A DNA stretch of 64,000 nt, from positions 7,753,501 to 7,817,500 of the forward strand of contig NZ_CP108538.1 in NCBI RefSeq assembly GCF_035994185.1, given 5' to 3'. The stretch comes from Streptomyces sp. NBC_01217 (GTDB taxonomy: Bacteria; Actinomycetota; Actinomycetes; Streptomycetales; Streptomycetaceae). The stretch's first letter is position 1; each line of letters starts with the position of its first letter. The position numbers were made by a program, and so were the translations under genes. Below are positions 33,292 through 43,374 of the stretch, one piece after another. The notes below the pieces were generated by a model. The model made no database searches. It worked only from the letters and a program-made list of their open reading frames with translations, and was not told where the DNA came from.

Positions 33292-34305
33292 TCAGCAGTC
33301 CTGCAGCACGGACGCGGAGACCCGCGCCACGACCCGGCTGCCCTGGAGGAACGACAGCCGCAGCTCCACCACCGGTCGGCCCGCCGCGTCCCGGCACACC
33401 CGTCCGTCCGTGCGGCGCACTCCCTCTCGCACCGTGCAGTGCAGCGGCAGACCGGGCTCCGCGAGGCTGCGGAACGAGGCCTGCCATCGGGACAGTACGG
33501 CGTGCGAGGGGACGAAGCCGCGCAGCTCCGCGGCGGCGAGGAGCCCCACCTGGCGGGACACCTCCCGGAACAGCATCGGCGGCACGTCGTCCGGTGCGTC
33601 GGCCTCGAACCGCAGCTCGGCGGCCGCCCTGGCGTCGATGGAGAAGGCCAGTTCGTCATGGCCGTCCGCTCCGGTGTGCTCGGGCAGCCCGACCAGGACG
33701 TTACGGCTGTCCCGGTGCCCCACCTGTTCGGGCAGCGGCACGCCCGGAAATGCCGGATCACCGTGCCCGGTCGCCATGGACTCCTCGCTCTGCCGTCGCC
33801 CGGCTTCGCGGTGGCTGTGGTAGACGCCCTGGGCGAGGAAGACCAGCCGGGCCGAGGCGGTGCCACAGCGCTCGCCGTCGATGGAGACGGCGGCCTCGCA
33901 CTCCAGGCCGCGCGGCACGCCGCCCACGATGTCGAGGGGTGTCATGCCGATCTTCAGAGCGATCCCGGCCCGCATGTCGCCGCGGCGCCAAGCGTCCAGA
34001 CGGGTGATCTCGGCGCTGCCGGCGGCCACCACGGGGTGCCGGCTCGCCGGCACTCTGAAGTACCGGCGTGCCGCGAAGAGCATGGTCTGGCGCAGTGACT
34101 CCAGAGGGAACAGAAGATCGTGGTACCGCGACACGGAGCCGCCGAACAGCGGGTGTTCCTCCGGTAGTTCTGCGGAGAAGGCGAAATTCTGCCGTATCGG
34201 CTCGGTCGCCTTGAGCAGAAAGGCCTCGGGGCTGGCCGGCCTGTGGACCAGATGGTGCGCGCCGAGGAAGGATGGGGAGGGGGAGGGTGCGGTAAAGGTG
34301 TCCAT
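33292..34305 (-). CDS. AfsA/ScbA-family gamma-butyrolactone synthase
   Basis: A 337-residue protein with two AfsA (hot-dog-like) repeats, about 10-165 and 215-330. These enzymes condense a beta-ketoacyl-ACP with dihydroxyacetone phosphate toward A-factor-type signals. Typical segments are HLVHRPASPEAFLL, FGGSVSRYHDLLFPLE and, in the second repeat, DVPPMLFREVSRQV. The ATG at 34305 starts the conserved sequence and has AAGGAA about 12 bases upstream; longer frames lack homology. It is followed by the large SARP. No TetR/ArpA-type receptor or butenolide reductase lies in the window, so the signal circuit is incomplete here. Confidence 0.9.
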   Translation of the reverse strand: MDTFTAPSPSPSFLGAHHLVHRPASPEAFLLKATEPIRQNFAFSAELPEEHPLFGGSVSRYHDLLFPLESLRQTMLFAARRYFRVPASRHPVVAAGSAEITRLDAWRRGDMRAGIALKIGMTPLDIVGGVPRGLECEAAVSIDGERCGTASARLVFLAQGVYHSHREAGRRQSEESMATGHGDPAFPGVPLPEQVGHRDSRNVLVGLPEHTGADGHDELAFSIDARAAAELRFEADAPDDVPPMLFREVSRQVGLLAAAELRGFVPSHAVLSRWQASFRSLAEPGLPLHCTVREGVRRTDGRVCRDAAGRPVVELRLSFLQGSRVVARVSASVLQDC

Positions 34306-34461
34306 GGGGTGGGGGATTCCTTTGCTGCGGTGTCTGGCGGCCCCCGCAGAAGCGGTTGCGGGGTACGTGCGTTTGACGGGGTGCACGTTGCCCGACTCCG
34401 CTGAAGAACCGGGGAAGTCGCACTGAAGTGCGAGGGCCGGCGCCACCCGCACCCTGGACGC

Positions 34462-34778
34462 TCAGCCCGCTCTGACCGGTTCCCCCTCGACGATCGGGTG
34501 GTCCTGGGTCAGTGGTTCCGCCCCGCTCGCACCGCCGGGGGCTCCGGTCGCGGCGAAGACCTCTCGTTCGGCGGTGAGATAGCCGGACCACTCGTCGGGC
34601 AGGGCGTCCTCGTAGAAGATCGCCTCGACCGGGCACGCGGGTTCGCAGGCGCCGCAGTCCACGCATTCGTCGGGGTTGATGTACATCTTGCGCGGGCCTT
34701 CGTAGATGCAGTCGACGGGACACTCGTCGACGCAGGCCTTGTCCCTGAGATCCACGCAGGGCTGGGCGATGACGTACG

Positions 34779-34782
<4 letters not shown>
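34462..34782 (-). CDS. 7Fe ferredoxin (3Fe-4S/4Fe-4S)
   Basis: A 106-residue bacterial ferredoxin. Cysteines at 9, 17, 21, 25, 40, 43, 46 and 50 match the spacing of the Azotobacter ferredoxin I / FdxA type: one 3Fe-4S cluster (Cys9, 17, 50) and one 4Fe-4S cluster (Cys21, 40, 43, 46), with Cys25 as the extra residue. It overlaps the oxidoreductase beta subunit by 4 bases and is surely in its operon, so it is the natural electron acceptor of that enzyme. It may carry electrons to the cluster P450, for which no other ferredoxin is visible. Confidence 0.93.
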
Positions 34783-35823
<1,041 letters not shown>

Positions 35824-35834
<11 letters not shown>

Positions 35835-37749
35835 GGACGGCCTCCTTGAGAACGGCGGCGAGCTGCTCGACCTTGAACGGCGTTCCGTCGACCTGGTTGT
35901 ACGAGACCACGTCGACCAGGTACTTGGCGCGGATGAGGGCGGCGAGCTGCCCGAGGTTCATCTCGGGGACGATCACCTTGCCGTAACGCCCGAGAACCTC
36001 GCCGAGATTGGCGGGGAACGGGTTGAGATGGCGCAGGTGGGCCTGTGCGACCGTGTCGTGCGCCGCGCGCAGTCTGCGGACCGCGGCGGTGACGGTTCCG
36101 TAGGTGGATCCCCAGCCCAGGACGAGGGTGCTGGCGTGGTGGGGGTCGTCGACGGTGAGGTCGGGGACGGTGATGTGGTCGATCTTGGCCTGGCGGGTGC
36201 GGACCATGAGGTCGTGGTTGGCCGGGTCGTACGAGATGTTCCCGGAGCCGTTGTGTTTCTCGATGCCGCCGATGCGGTGTTCCAGGCCGGGGGTGCCGGG
36301 TACGGCCCACGGGCGGGCCAGGGTCAGCGGGTCGCGTTTGTAGGGCCAGAACGTTTCGGTGCCGTCGTCCAGGGTGTGGTTCGGGCTGGTGGCGAACTCC
36401 GTGCGCAGGACGGGCAGTTCGTCGAGGGTGGGGATGCGCCAGGGCTCGGAGCCGTTGGCGAGGTAGCCGTCGGAGAGCAGGAAGACCGGTGTGCGGTAGG
36501 TCAGCGCGATCCGGGCGGCCTCGATGGCGGCGTTGAAGCAGTCGGCGGGCGTCCGCGCGGCGATGACGGGTACCGGGGCTTCGCCGTTGCGGCCGTACAT
36601 GGCCTGGAGCAGATCTGCCTGTTCGGTCTTGGTGGGCAGGCCGGTGGAGGGCCCGCCGCGCTGGACGTTCACGACCAGCAGCGGCAGTTCCAGTGAGACC
36701 GCCAGGCCGATGGTCTCGGACTTCAGTGCCACGCCGGGGCCGGAGGTGGTGGTCACGGCGAGGGCACCGCCGAACGCCGCGCCCAGCGCGGCGCCGATGC
36801 CGGCGATCTCGTCCTCGGCCTGGAAGGTCCGCACGCCGAAGTTCTTGTGCTTGCTGAGTTCGTGGAGGATGTCGGAGGCCGGAGTGATCGGATACGACCC
36901 GAGATAGAGCGGCAGGTCCGCCTGCCGGGACGCGGCGATCAGCCCGTAGGACAGCGCCAGGTTCCCGGAGACGTTGCGGTACGTGCCTGAGGGGAACGCC
37001 TTGGCGGCGGGCGCGACCTCGTAGGAGACCGCGAAGTCCTCGGTGGTCTCGCCGAAGTTCCAGCCGGCCCGGAACGCGGCGACGTTGGCCTCGGCGATGT
37101 GCGGCTTCTTGCCGAACTTCCGTCGCAGGAAGGCCTCGGTGCCCTCGGTCGGCCGGTGGTACATCCACGACAGCAGCCCCAGCGCGAACATGTTCTTGCT
37201 GCGCTCGGCCTCCTTGCGGGTCAGACCGAAGTCCTTCAGCGCCTCCACCGTCAGTGTCGTCAGCGGCACCGGATGCACCGCGTAGGCATCCAGCGAGCTG
37301 TCCTCCAGCGGTGAGGTGGCCCAGCCGGCCTTCGTCAGCGCGCGCCGGGTGAACTCGTCGGTGTCGACGATGATCTCCGCGCCGCGCGGCACATCGGCCA
37401 GGTTCGCCTTCAGCGCGGCCGGGTTCATCGCCACCAGCACGTCGGGGGCGTCGCCGGGGGTGAGGATGTCGTGGTCGGCGAAGTGCAACTGGAAGGAGGA
37501 CACACCCGGCAGGGTTCCCGCGGGCGCCCGGATCTCGGCGGGGAAGTTCGGCAGGGTCGACAGATCATTGCCGAAGGACGCCGTTTCCGAGGTGAAACGG
37601 TCACCCGTGAGCTGTATACCGTCACCGGAGTCACCCGCGAACCGGATGATCACCCGGTCCAGGCGACGGACCCCGTGGGCCGGACGAGTCGTTCCGCCCG
37701 TGTCCCCGGGGGCGCTCGTGCCACTCGTATGAGTCGTGTCAACGGCCAC
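35824..37749 (-). CDS. korA: 2-oxoacid:ferredoxin oxidoreductase, alpha (gamma-alpha fused) subunit
   Basis: A 641-residue fused gamma-alpha subunit. The N-terminal gamma domain (about 10-190; RFAGDSGDGIQLTGDRF) is followed by the alpha domain (about 210-640), with YPITPASDILHELS and QAEDEIAGIGAALGAA as signatures. The GTG at 37749 is chosen because GGAAGGAGC lies just upstream; the longer in-frame ATG at 37794 lacks a ribosome binding site. It is the first gene of the korA-korB-ferredoxin operon. The operon lies between the two-component genes and AfsA on the same strand, well inside the cluster, suggesting a supply of acyl-CoA or low-potential electrons for the pathway. Confidence 0.92.
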
Positions 37750-37852
37750 CGGCCGCTCCTTCCCGTCGACGCAGCTGGCTGCCTGCCGCCGCACGGTATT
37801 GAGCGACCCTTGTGACCGGCCAAAGTCTGCTGACCGCGACCGGCGGATGCCG

Positions 37853-38461
37853 TCACGGCAGCCAGTGCGCGTCCCTGGCGATACGGATCGCGTCGATCCG
37901 GTTACGTGCGTTGAGCTTGGTGACGATCGTGGTCAGATAGTTGCGCACCGTCCCCGCCGACAACCGCAGCATGGAGGCGATCTCCCGCGCCTCCGCGCCT
38001 TCCGCCGCGAGCCGCAGTACCTGGACCTCCCGGTCGGTGAGAGGGCTCTCGAACTCTCCCCAGGCAGCCAGCGCCAGTTCCGGGTCGATGGCTCGGTGCC
38101 CTGCGGCCACCCGCCTTACGGCGGAGGCGAGTTCGGCGGACGGGGCGTCCTTGAGGAGATAGCCGGAGACCCGGGCCTCAAGAGCCCGGCGCAGGGTGCC
38201 GGGCCTGCCGAGGCTGGTGAGGATGAGGGTGCGGCACTGGGGGAGACGTTCGCGCAGCTGAGTCGCGGCCGAAAGACCGTCGACACCGGGCAGATCGATG
38301 TCGATGATGGCGACCTCGGGCCGGTGCCTGAGTGCCATGTCGACGATCTCGTCCCCGCGTTCGACCTCGCAGACCACTTCGAGATCGTCCTGGAGATTCA
38401 GCAGAGCGACCAGGGCGCCGCGTACCATGTTCATGTCCTCGGCGATCAGTATCCGTATCAC
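37853..38461 (-). CDS. NarL/LuxR-family response regulator
   Basis: A 202-residue response regulator. The receiver domain (about 1-120) has the acidic pocket ILIAEDMN, the phospho-Asp in AIIDIDLPGVDG, Thr in LILTSLG and Lys in LLKDAP. The LuxR-type helix-turn-helix is at about 135-200 (LTDREVQVLRLAAEG, TVRNYLTTIVTKL). It lies 79 bases downstream of the DesK-like histidine kinase and is its cognate partner. The DNA target is unknown; as part of the cluster it is a likely environmental input. Confidence 0.93.
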   Translation of the reverse strand: MIRILIAEDMNMVRGALVALLNLQDDLEVVCEVERGDEIVDMALRHRPEVAIIDIDLPGVDGLSAATQLRERLPQCRTLILTSLGRPGTLRRALEARVSGYLLKDAPSAELASAVRRVAAGHRAIDPELALAAWGEFESPLTDREVQVLRLAAEGAEAREIASMLRLSAGTVRNYLTTIVTKLNARNRIDAIRIARDAHWLP

Positions 38462-38540
38462 TGAGCTCCCGTCTGCGGTCCGTGAGGGGCCGAATCATGG
38501 CGAGGTGTCGTGGTCCGTACCGTTGCTGCAGGGTGCGCGG

Positions 38541-39803
38541 TCATGCGGCTGATCCATTGGGCGGGAACCTGATCTCTCCTGGTTCCGCGGACAGTTTGCC
38601 TGGTGTTTGCGATGTCTTTCTCGCGGGTGCTTCGGCGAGGAGGCGGAATGTGCCGTCTTTTCCGGGGCCTGATTCGAGGCGTCCGCCTATGGCGGTCATG
38701 CGCGCGTGGAGGTTGTCGAGTCCGTTGCCGCTGTGGGGCGCGAGGTTGCGGTAGGCGGGGTCGACCCCGTCGTTCTCGACCACGAGGCGGACCAGACCGT
38801 CCTGTTGGACGGCTTTGATACCGCAGTGTGTGGCGTTGCTGTGTCGCAGGAGGTTGGTGACGGCTTCGCGCAGCGTGGTGGCGAGTGCGGTCTCGACGTG
38901 GGGGGAGAGCGTGCCGTGTTCGACCTTTACCCGTACGTCGACGTCGGCGGCGTCGAGCATCGTCTGCGCGGCTCTGATCTCCTGCTGGAGTGACATGGTG
39001 CGGTAACCGCTGGCGGCTTTGCGGACGTCGGTGAGGGACTGGCCGGCGATGACCAGGACCTCGTTGATCTCCTGCACGGCGCGGTCGGGGTGGGTGGGGA
39101 TGAGTTGGTGGACGAGTTCGCTTTTGAGGGTGATGGCGGAGAGGCTGAAGCCGAGGATGTCGTGGAGGTCGCGGGCGAAGCGGAGTCGTTCTCCGGTGAC
39201 GGCTTGGCGGGCGAGTTCACCGCGGGTGGTGTGTAAGTGCGTGATCAGTTCCGTCAGCCGGGTGGCTCCGTAGAGGACGAGTCCCGCGAGGAGTGTGGTC
39301 TGGGAGAAGAGGATGCTCTCGATGAGAGGCCGGCCGTCGAGGAGTGGTGGGATGAGCATGCTGAGGCCCACGATGGCGTAGAGCGGCCAGGCCACGCGGG
39401 CCGGCAGGAGGAGCACGAGTGAGCCGGCCAGGTAGCCGGCCATGGTTTCCCAGTAGGCCTGGAACACGAGGATGGGGAGGTAGGTCAGGAGTGCCTGGAG
39501 GGTGAGGGTCAGGCATTTCCGGGACAGGGGGACCCGGTTGATGCCCGGTGTGGAGTGGAGGAGCTGCAGGGCGAGGATCATCAGGAGGAGGAGCAGGCTG
39601 GTTGCCTCGGCCGTCGGGGACATTCCGGCGCTCAGGATGCGGATGGCGGTGAGGAGCGCGTAGCCCAGCAGCGCGGTGATGAGGATGGTGCGTGCCGGCC
39701 GGGAGACGGGAAGGCCGCTGCCGGGTGTGGGCGGGGCCACTGCCTCGGGTGTGCGGGCCCTCGACTCGTCCGCACTGCCGGAACGGTCGTGACTGTCCAT
39801 CAT
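38541..39803 (-). CDS. DesK-like sensor histidine kinase 1 (contains TTA codon)
   Basis: A 420-residue membrane kinase. About six hydrophobic segments span roughly 35-180, followed by HisKA_3 with the phospho-acceptor His in RFARDLHDILGFSLSAIT and a HATPase domain (LREAVTNLLRHSNA, GNGLDNLHARM). Codon 190 (bases 39236-39234), a Leu in THLHTT, is TTA, the only TTA codon I noticed in cluster genes, so translation may depend on bldA tRNA. GGGGAG precedes the ATG at 39803. It is followed by its response regulator. A close paralogue lies at 52515-53771, beyond the sugar genes. Confidence 0.92.
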   Translation of the reverse strand: MMDSHDRSGSADESRARTPEAVAPPTPGSGLPVSRPARTILITALLGYALLTAIRILSAGMSPTAEATSLLLLLMILALQLLHSTPGINRVPLSRKCLTLTLQALLTYLPILVFQAYWETMAGYLAGSLVLLLPARVAWPLYAIVGLSMLIPPLLDGRPLIESILFSQTTLLAGLVLYGATRLTELITHLHTTRGELARQAVTGERLRFARDLHDILGFSLSAITLKSELVHQLIPTHPDRAVQEINEVLVIAGQSLTDVRKAASGYRTMSLQQEIRAAQTMLDAADVDVRVKVEHGTLSPHVETALATTLREAVTNLLRHSNATHCGIKAVQQDGLVRLVVENDGVDPAYRNLAPHSGNGLDNLHARMTAIGGRLESGPGKDGTFRLLAEAPARKTSQTPGKLSAEPGEIRFPPNGSAA

Positions 39804-40188
39804 CTGCGCCGTCTCCCCGCAACCATGTGCGTCATCCTGCGGGGATGATAAGTCAATGCGGTGAAGACTCTGCAGCGATCAGGGTCTCGTGGGCACAAAT
39901 TTGCGGAACCGGGACGCGGTGGTCGGGGATACGGGCGCCCCGAAAGCGTTTGCGGTCGCGCCGGATCCGATCCGGCCGATGGAGCCCGGGGCGGCACCCG
40001 GGGAGCCGGTCACCCCGCGCCGCGAAAGCGGAACGCCGGGCGAGGACGAAGACCCGGCCATCATACCGGCCGCCGACGGGAGGCCACTTCCTCCCCGCGC
40101 TGCACAAGCGGCTCTTTAGAGCACCCTCGCAGGATTCGAGCGAACAGCACGCGTCGGCGTCGGGCCGGCAGTCTCGGAGAGGTCAGCG
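39804..40188. promoter_or_regulatory. divergent promoter region, kinase 1 / glycosyltransferase 1
   Basis: This 385-base gap holds no convincing gene. On the minus strand TATCAT (39850-39845) is a possible -10 for kinase 1. On the plus strand the cluster motif GCACAAGCG-N-CTC-N-TTAG lies at about 40102-40126, roughly 70 bases before the glycosyltransferase start, with TTCGAGC just after it. GGAGAGG precedes the glycosyltransferase ATG. The region probably drives the sugar operon. Confidence 0.5.
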
Positions 40189-41475
40189 ATGCGCGTTCTT
40201 TTCACCATCTTTCCGACATCGGCACATCTCTATCCAGTCATCCCGCTGGCATGGGCGCTGCAGAGCGCCGGTCACGAGGTCGTGGTGGCGAGCCCCGAGG
40301 GTGTGGTCGACCCGAAGGTGATCGCGAACATCACCTCGGCCGGCCTCACCGCCGTGTCGCTGGGCGGCAAGGAGGAACTCACCGCTTCACTGGCGCCCCT
40401 TGTCGCCGGGGCGGGCCCCAACCGGCCCGTCCTGGCGCTCGACCCCGCCGACGAGAACGCCTGGCGTCAGGCCAGGGGCGTCCTCGCGGGCATGTTCAAC
40501 GCGTACTACCCGCCGGAGCCGGTGAGCGGCGGGCCTCGGCCGATCTTGGACAAGCTGGTGAAATTCGCCCAGGACTGGCGTCCTGACCTGGTGCTGTGGG
40601 ACCCGCTGGCACCGACCGGGGCGGTGGCCGCGCGCGCCTGCGGTGCTGCCCACGCGCGTCTTCTGTTCGGCATGGACAACATCGGTCTGATCCGTTCCAA
40701 GACGCGGCAGGAGCTGGCCGATCCGTCCTCGGGCCTGATCGAGGACCCGTGGATGTCGTGGCTGGGCCCGGTGCTGGAGCGCTACGGCCTCGACTTCACC
40801 GAGGAGACGCTGATCGGTCAGTGGACCCTGGACCTGACCCAGTCCCGGATGCGCAACCCGTTGGACCTGCTGTACGTCCCGGTCCGCCGGGTCCCGTACA
40901 ACGGGGCCGCCACGCTCCCCCAGTGGCTGCACTCCCAGCCCGAGCGGCCCCGCGCGGTGCTCACCCTGGGTGTGAGCCGCCGGCTGCTCGCCGGTCGGCA
41001 CAGCGGCTTCCCGATGCGGGAGTTCTTCGACTCCGTGTCGGGCCTGGACCTCGAACTGGTCGCGACGCTGAACAGCGAGCAGCTCACCGCCGTGGGCACG
41101 CTCCCGGACAACGTCCGCGCCATCGAGTACGTACCGCTCAACCAGGTGCTGCCCACCAGCTCGGCGATCATCCATCACGGTGGCGGCGGGACGTTCGCCG
41201 CCGCCGTCGCGTTCAAGGTGCCGCAGCTCGTCGTGCCGCTCCCGATGTGGGACGAGATGGTCACGGCGCGATACGTCGTCCGCCGGGGCGCGGGACTGGT
41301 CGCCGACCCGGCGACGACCGACGTCGACAGCATGCAGAAGGACCTCGTCCGGCTGCTTGAGGAGCCGTCCTTCCAGCTCGGGGCCCGCGGTCTGTACGAG
41401 GACATGCTGGCCGCCCCGGCGCCCAAGGACGTCGTCCCGGTCCTGGAGAGGCTGACCGCGGAGCATCGCGGCTGA
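40189..41475 (+). CDS. glycosyltransferase 1 (EryCIII/DesVII-like, GT1)
   Basis: A 428-residue GT-B fold glycosyltransferase of the family using TDP-deoxysugars. The N-terminal MRVLFTIFPTSAHLYPVIPL is the acceptor-side signature, and VPLNQVLPTSSAIIHHGGGGTF with PLPMWDEMVTARYV is the nucleotide-sugar-binding region. EryCIII/DesVII relatives often need a P450-like helper protein; none is seen, since the P450 at 13760 has an intact heme site. It is the first gene of the sugar block and has the cluster promoter motif upstream. It likely transfers a trideoxyhexose to the tetronate aglycone. Confidence 0.9.
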   Translation: MRVLFTIFPTSAHLYPVIPLAWALQSAGHEVVVASPEGVVDPKVIANITSAGLTAVSLGGKEELTASLAPLVAGAGPNRPVLALDPADENAWRQARGVLAGMFNAYYPPEPVSGGPRPILDKLVKFAQDWRPDLVLWDPLAPTGAVAARACGAAHARLLFGMDNIGLIRSKTRQELADPSSGLIEDPWMSWLGPVLERYGLDFTEETLIGQWTLDLTQSRMRNPLDLLYVPVRRVPYNGAATLPQWLHSQPERPRAVLTLGVSRRLLAGRHSGFPMREFFDSVSGLDLELVATLNSEQLTAVGTLPDNVRAIEYVPLNQVLPTSSAIIHHGGGGTFAAAVAFKVPQLVVPLPMWDEMVTARYVVRRGAGLVADPATTDVDSMQKDLVRLLEEPSFQLGARGLYEDMLAAPAPKDVVPVLERLTAEHRG

Positions 41476-41612
41476 GCGGCCGGCGTCCGCCGTCGCACGG
41501 CTCCCGTGCCGCACCACTGCGGGCCGCGGCCCTCCCGGGGCGGGCGCCCGGACCCGCCGGGCCTCCACCTGCACAGCATGAGTCGAGTTCAGGACGAAAG
41601 GGCGAGCGAGCC

Positions 41613-42185
41613 GTGCGCATCGAGGAAACCACCATCCCCGGCACGTTTCTGATCGAGCCGGACCACATATCCGACGACCGGGGTGTGTTCTACGAGTCGA
41701 TGCGGTCCGACGAACTGGAGCGGTCCGCGGGGATCGCCTTCCAGCCCCGTCAGATCAACTACTCGGTCTCCAGGCGCCACACCCTGCGTGGCATCCACAG
41801 CGTGAGCATCCCTCCGGGGCAGGCCAAGTTCGTCACCTGCGTCCGGGGCGTGCTGCGCGACATCGTCGTCGACCTGCGGGTCGGTTCGCCCACCTTCGGC
41901 AGGCACCAGGTGAACGAACTGGACGCCGCCACAGGCCGGTCCGTGTACATCCCGGAGGGCGTCGGCCACGGATTCCTGGCGCTCACCGACGACAGCTGCA
42001 TCTGTTACGTCGTCTCCAGCACCTACGTCCCCGGAACACAGATCGACATCAACCCGCTCGACCCCGACCTGGACCTGCCCTGGGACTGCGCCGGGACACC
42101 GCTGATCTCGGCCAAGGACGCGAAGGCGCCCACGCTGGCCGAGGTCCTGGCGGCAGGCATGCTGTCCGATTCCGACACCGCCTGA
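41613..42185 (+). CDS. dTDP-4-keto-6-deoxyhexose 3,5-epimerase (RmlC-like)
   Basis: A 190-residue cupin of the RmlC family. The catalytic-His loop reads TLRGIHSVSIPPGQAKFVTC and IPEGVGHGFLALTDD is the second signature; GSPTFGRH binds the sugar nucleotide. It inverts C5 (and possibly C3) of the 4-keto sugar and so leads to L-configured sugars such as L-rhodinose. The start is GTG at 41613. It lies 137 bases after glycosyltransferase 1. Whether it is a 5-epimerase or a 3,5-epimerase cannot be read from sequence. Confidence 0.9.
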   Translation: MRIEETTIPGTFLIEPDHISDDRGVFYESMRSDELERSAGIAFQPRQINYSVSRRHTLRGIHSVSIPPGQAKFVTCVRGVLRDIVVDLRVGSPTFGRHQVNELDAATGRSVYIPEGVGHGFLALTDDSCICYVVSSTYVPGTQIDINPLDPDLDLPWDCAGTPLISAKDAKAPTLAEVLAAGMLSDSDTA

Positions 42186-42306
42186 CGCGGCGACACCCCT
42201 GCCCTGCAGGCCGTCGGCGCACCGGGACGACGAGTGCACGGCCGAGCGGCCGCGAACCTCGCACCAGACCGAAGAGGCATCAACACATGAATCGAGAGGA
42301 CCTGCC

Positions 42307-43374
42307 ATGAAGGCTCTGGTGTTGGCCGGCGGATCGGGCACCCGCCTACGGCCCTTCAGCTACTCGATGCCCAAACAGCTCATCCCCATCGCGAACACGC
42401 CGGTCCTGGAACACGTCCTGAGGAACATCCTGGACGTGGGCGTGACCGAGATCGGGGTCATCGTCGGCGACCGCGCTCCCGAGATCCACCAGGCGCTCGG
42501 CGACGGATCGCGGTTCGGGGCACGGCTGACCTACATCCCGCAGGAGGCTCCGCTCGGCCTCGCCCACACCGTCGCCATCGCCCGGGACTTCCTCGGTGAC
42601 GACGACTTCGTGATGTACCTCGGCGACAACATGCTGCTCGAGGGAATCGCCGGCATCGCCGAGGAGTTCGCCGCGCACCGCCCTGCCGCCCATGTCGTGG
42701 TGTACAAGGTTCCGGATCCGCGGGCCTTCGGCGTGGCCGAACTGGGCCCCGGCGGCGAGGTGCTGCGGCTGGTGGAGAAGCCGCAGCAGCCGCGCAGCGA
42801 CCTGGCCCTGATCGGCGTGTACTTCTTCACCGCCGCCATCCACGAGGCGGTCCAGGCCATTGAGCCCAGCGCCCGCGGCGAACTGGAGATCACCGACGCG
42901 ATCCAGTGGCTGGTGTCGGCGGGAGCGGATGTGCGGGCCGGCCAGTACGAGGGCTACTGGAAGGACACCGGGAACGTCGAGGACGTTCTGGAGTGCAACC
43001 AGCGCGTCCTGGAGAGCCTGCGGCCCTCCGTGGCCGGTGAGGTCGACGACGCCAGCGTGCTCGCGGGACCGGTCGTCGTGGAAGAAGGGGCGCGCATCGT
43101 GCGCTCCCGCATCGAGGGGCCGGCGATCATCGGTGCCGGCACGGTCGTGGAGGACAGCCACATCGGCCCGCACACGTCCATCGGACGCGGCTGCGCGGTC
43201 ACCGGAAGCCGGCTGGAGTACTCCATAGCCCTGGACGGAGCGTCGGTCGCCGGCGTCCAGGGCCTGCGCAGTTCCGTCATCGGCCGCTCCGCCTCCGTCG
43301 GCATCACCGGACAGAGCACGGACCGTTACCGCCTGGTCGTCGGAGACCACACCCGAGTGGAAGTCGCGGCATGA
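42307..43374 (+). CDS. rmlA: glucose-1-phosphate thymidylyltransferase (long form)
   Basis: A 355-residue nucleotidyltransferase that makes dTDP-glucose from dTTP and glucose 1-phosphate. The signature LAGGSGTRLRPFSYSMPKQL is at residues 5-24, and EKPQQPRSDLALIGVYFF is the sugar-binding stretch. A C-terminal left-handed beta-helix region (about 240-350) marks the long StrD/AcbA type common in antibiotic clusters. It overlaps the 4,6-dehydratase gene by 4 bases. It commits glucose to the cluster's deoxysugar pathway. Confidence 0.94.
   Translation: MKALVLAGGSGTRLRPFSYSMPKQLIPIANTPVLEHVLRNILDVGVTEIGVIVGDRAPEIHQALGDGSRFGARLTYIPQEAPLGLAHTVAIARDFLGDDDFVMYLGDNMLLEGIAGIAEEFAAHRPAAHVVVYKVPDPRAFGVAELGPGGEVLRLVEKPQQPRSDLALIGVYFFTAAIHEAVQAIEPSARGELEITDAIQWLVSAGADVRAGQYEGYWKDTGNVEDVLECNQRVLESLRPSVAGEVDDASVLAGPVVVEEGARIVRSRIEGPAIIGAGTVVEDSHIGPHTSIGRGCAVTGSRLEYSIALDGASVAGVQGLRSSVIGRSASVGITGQSTDRYRLVVGDHTRVEVAA

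Noticed and set aside
33284..33487. Longer N-terminus for the large SARP
   Set aside because: The extension lies antiparallel-frame over the 3' end of the AfsA gene and has no domain homology; MRYRVLGPV at 33283 is the conserved start.
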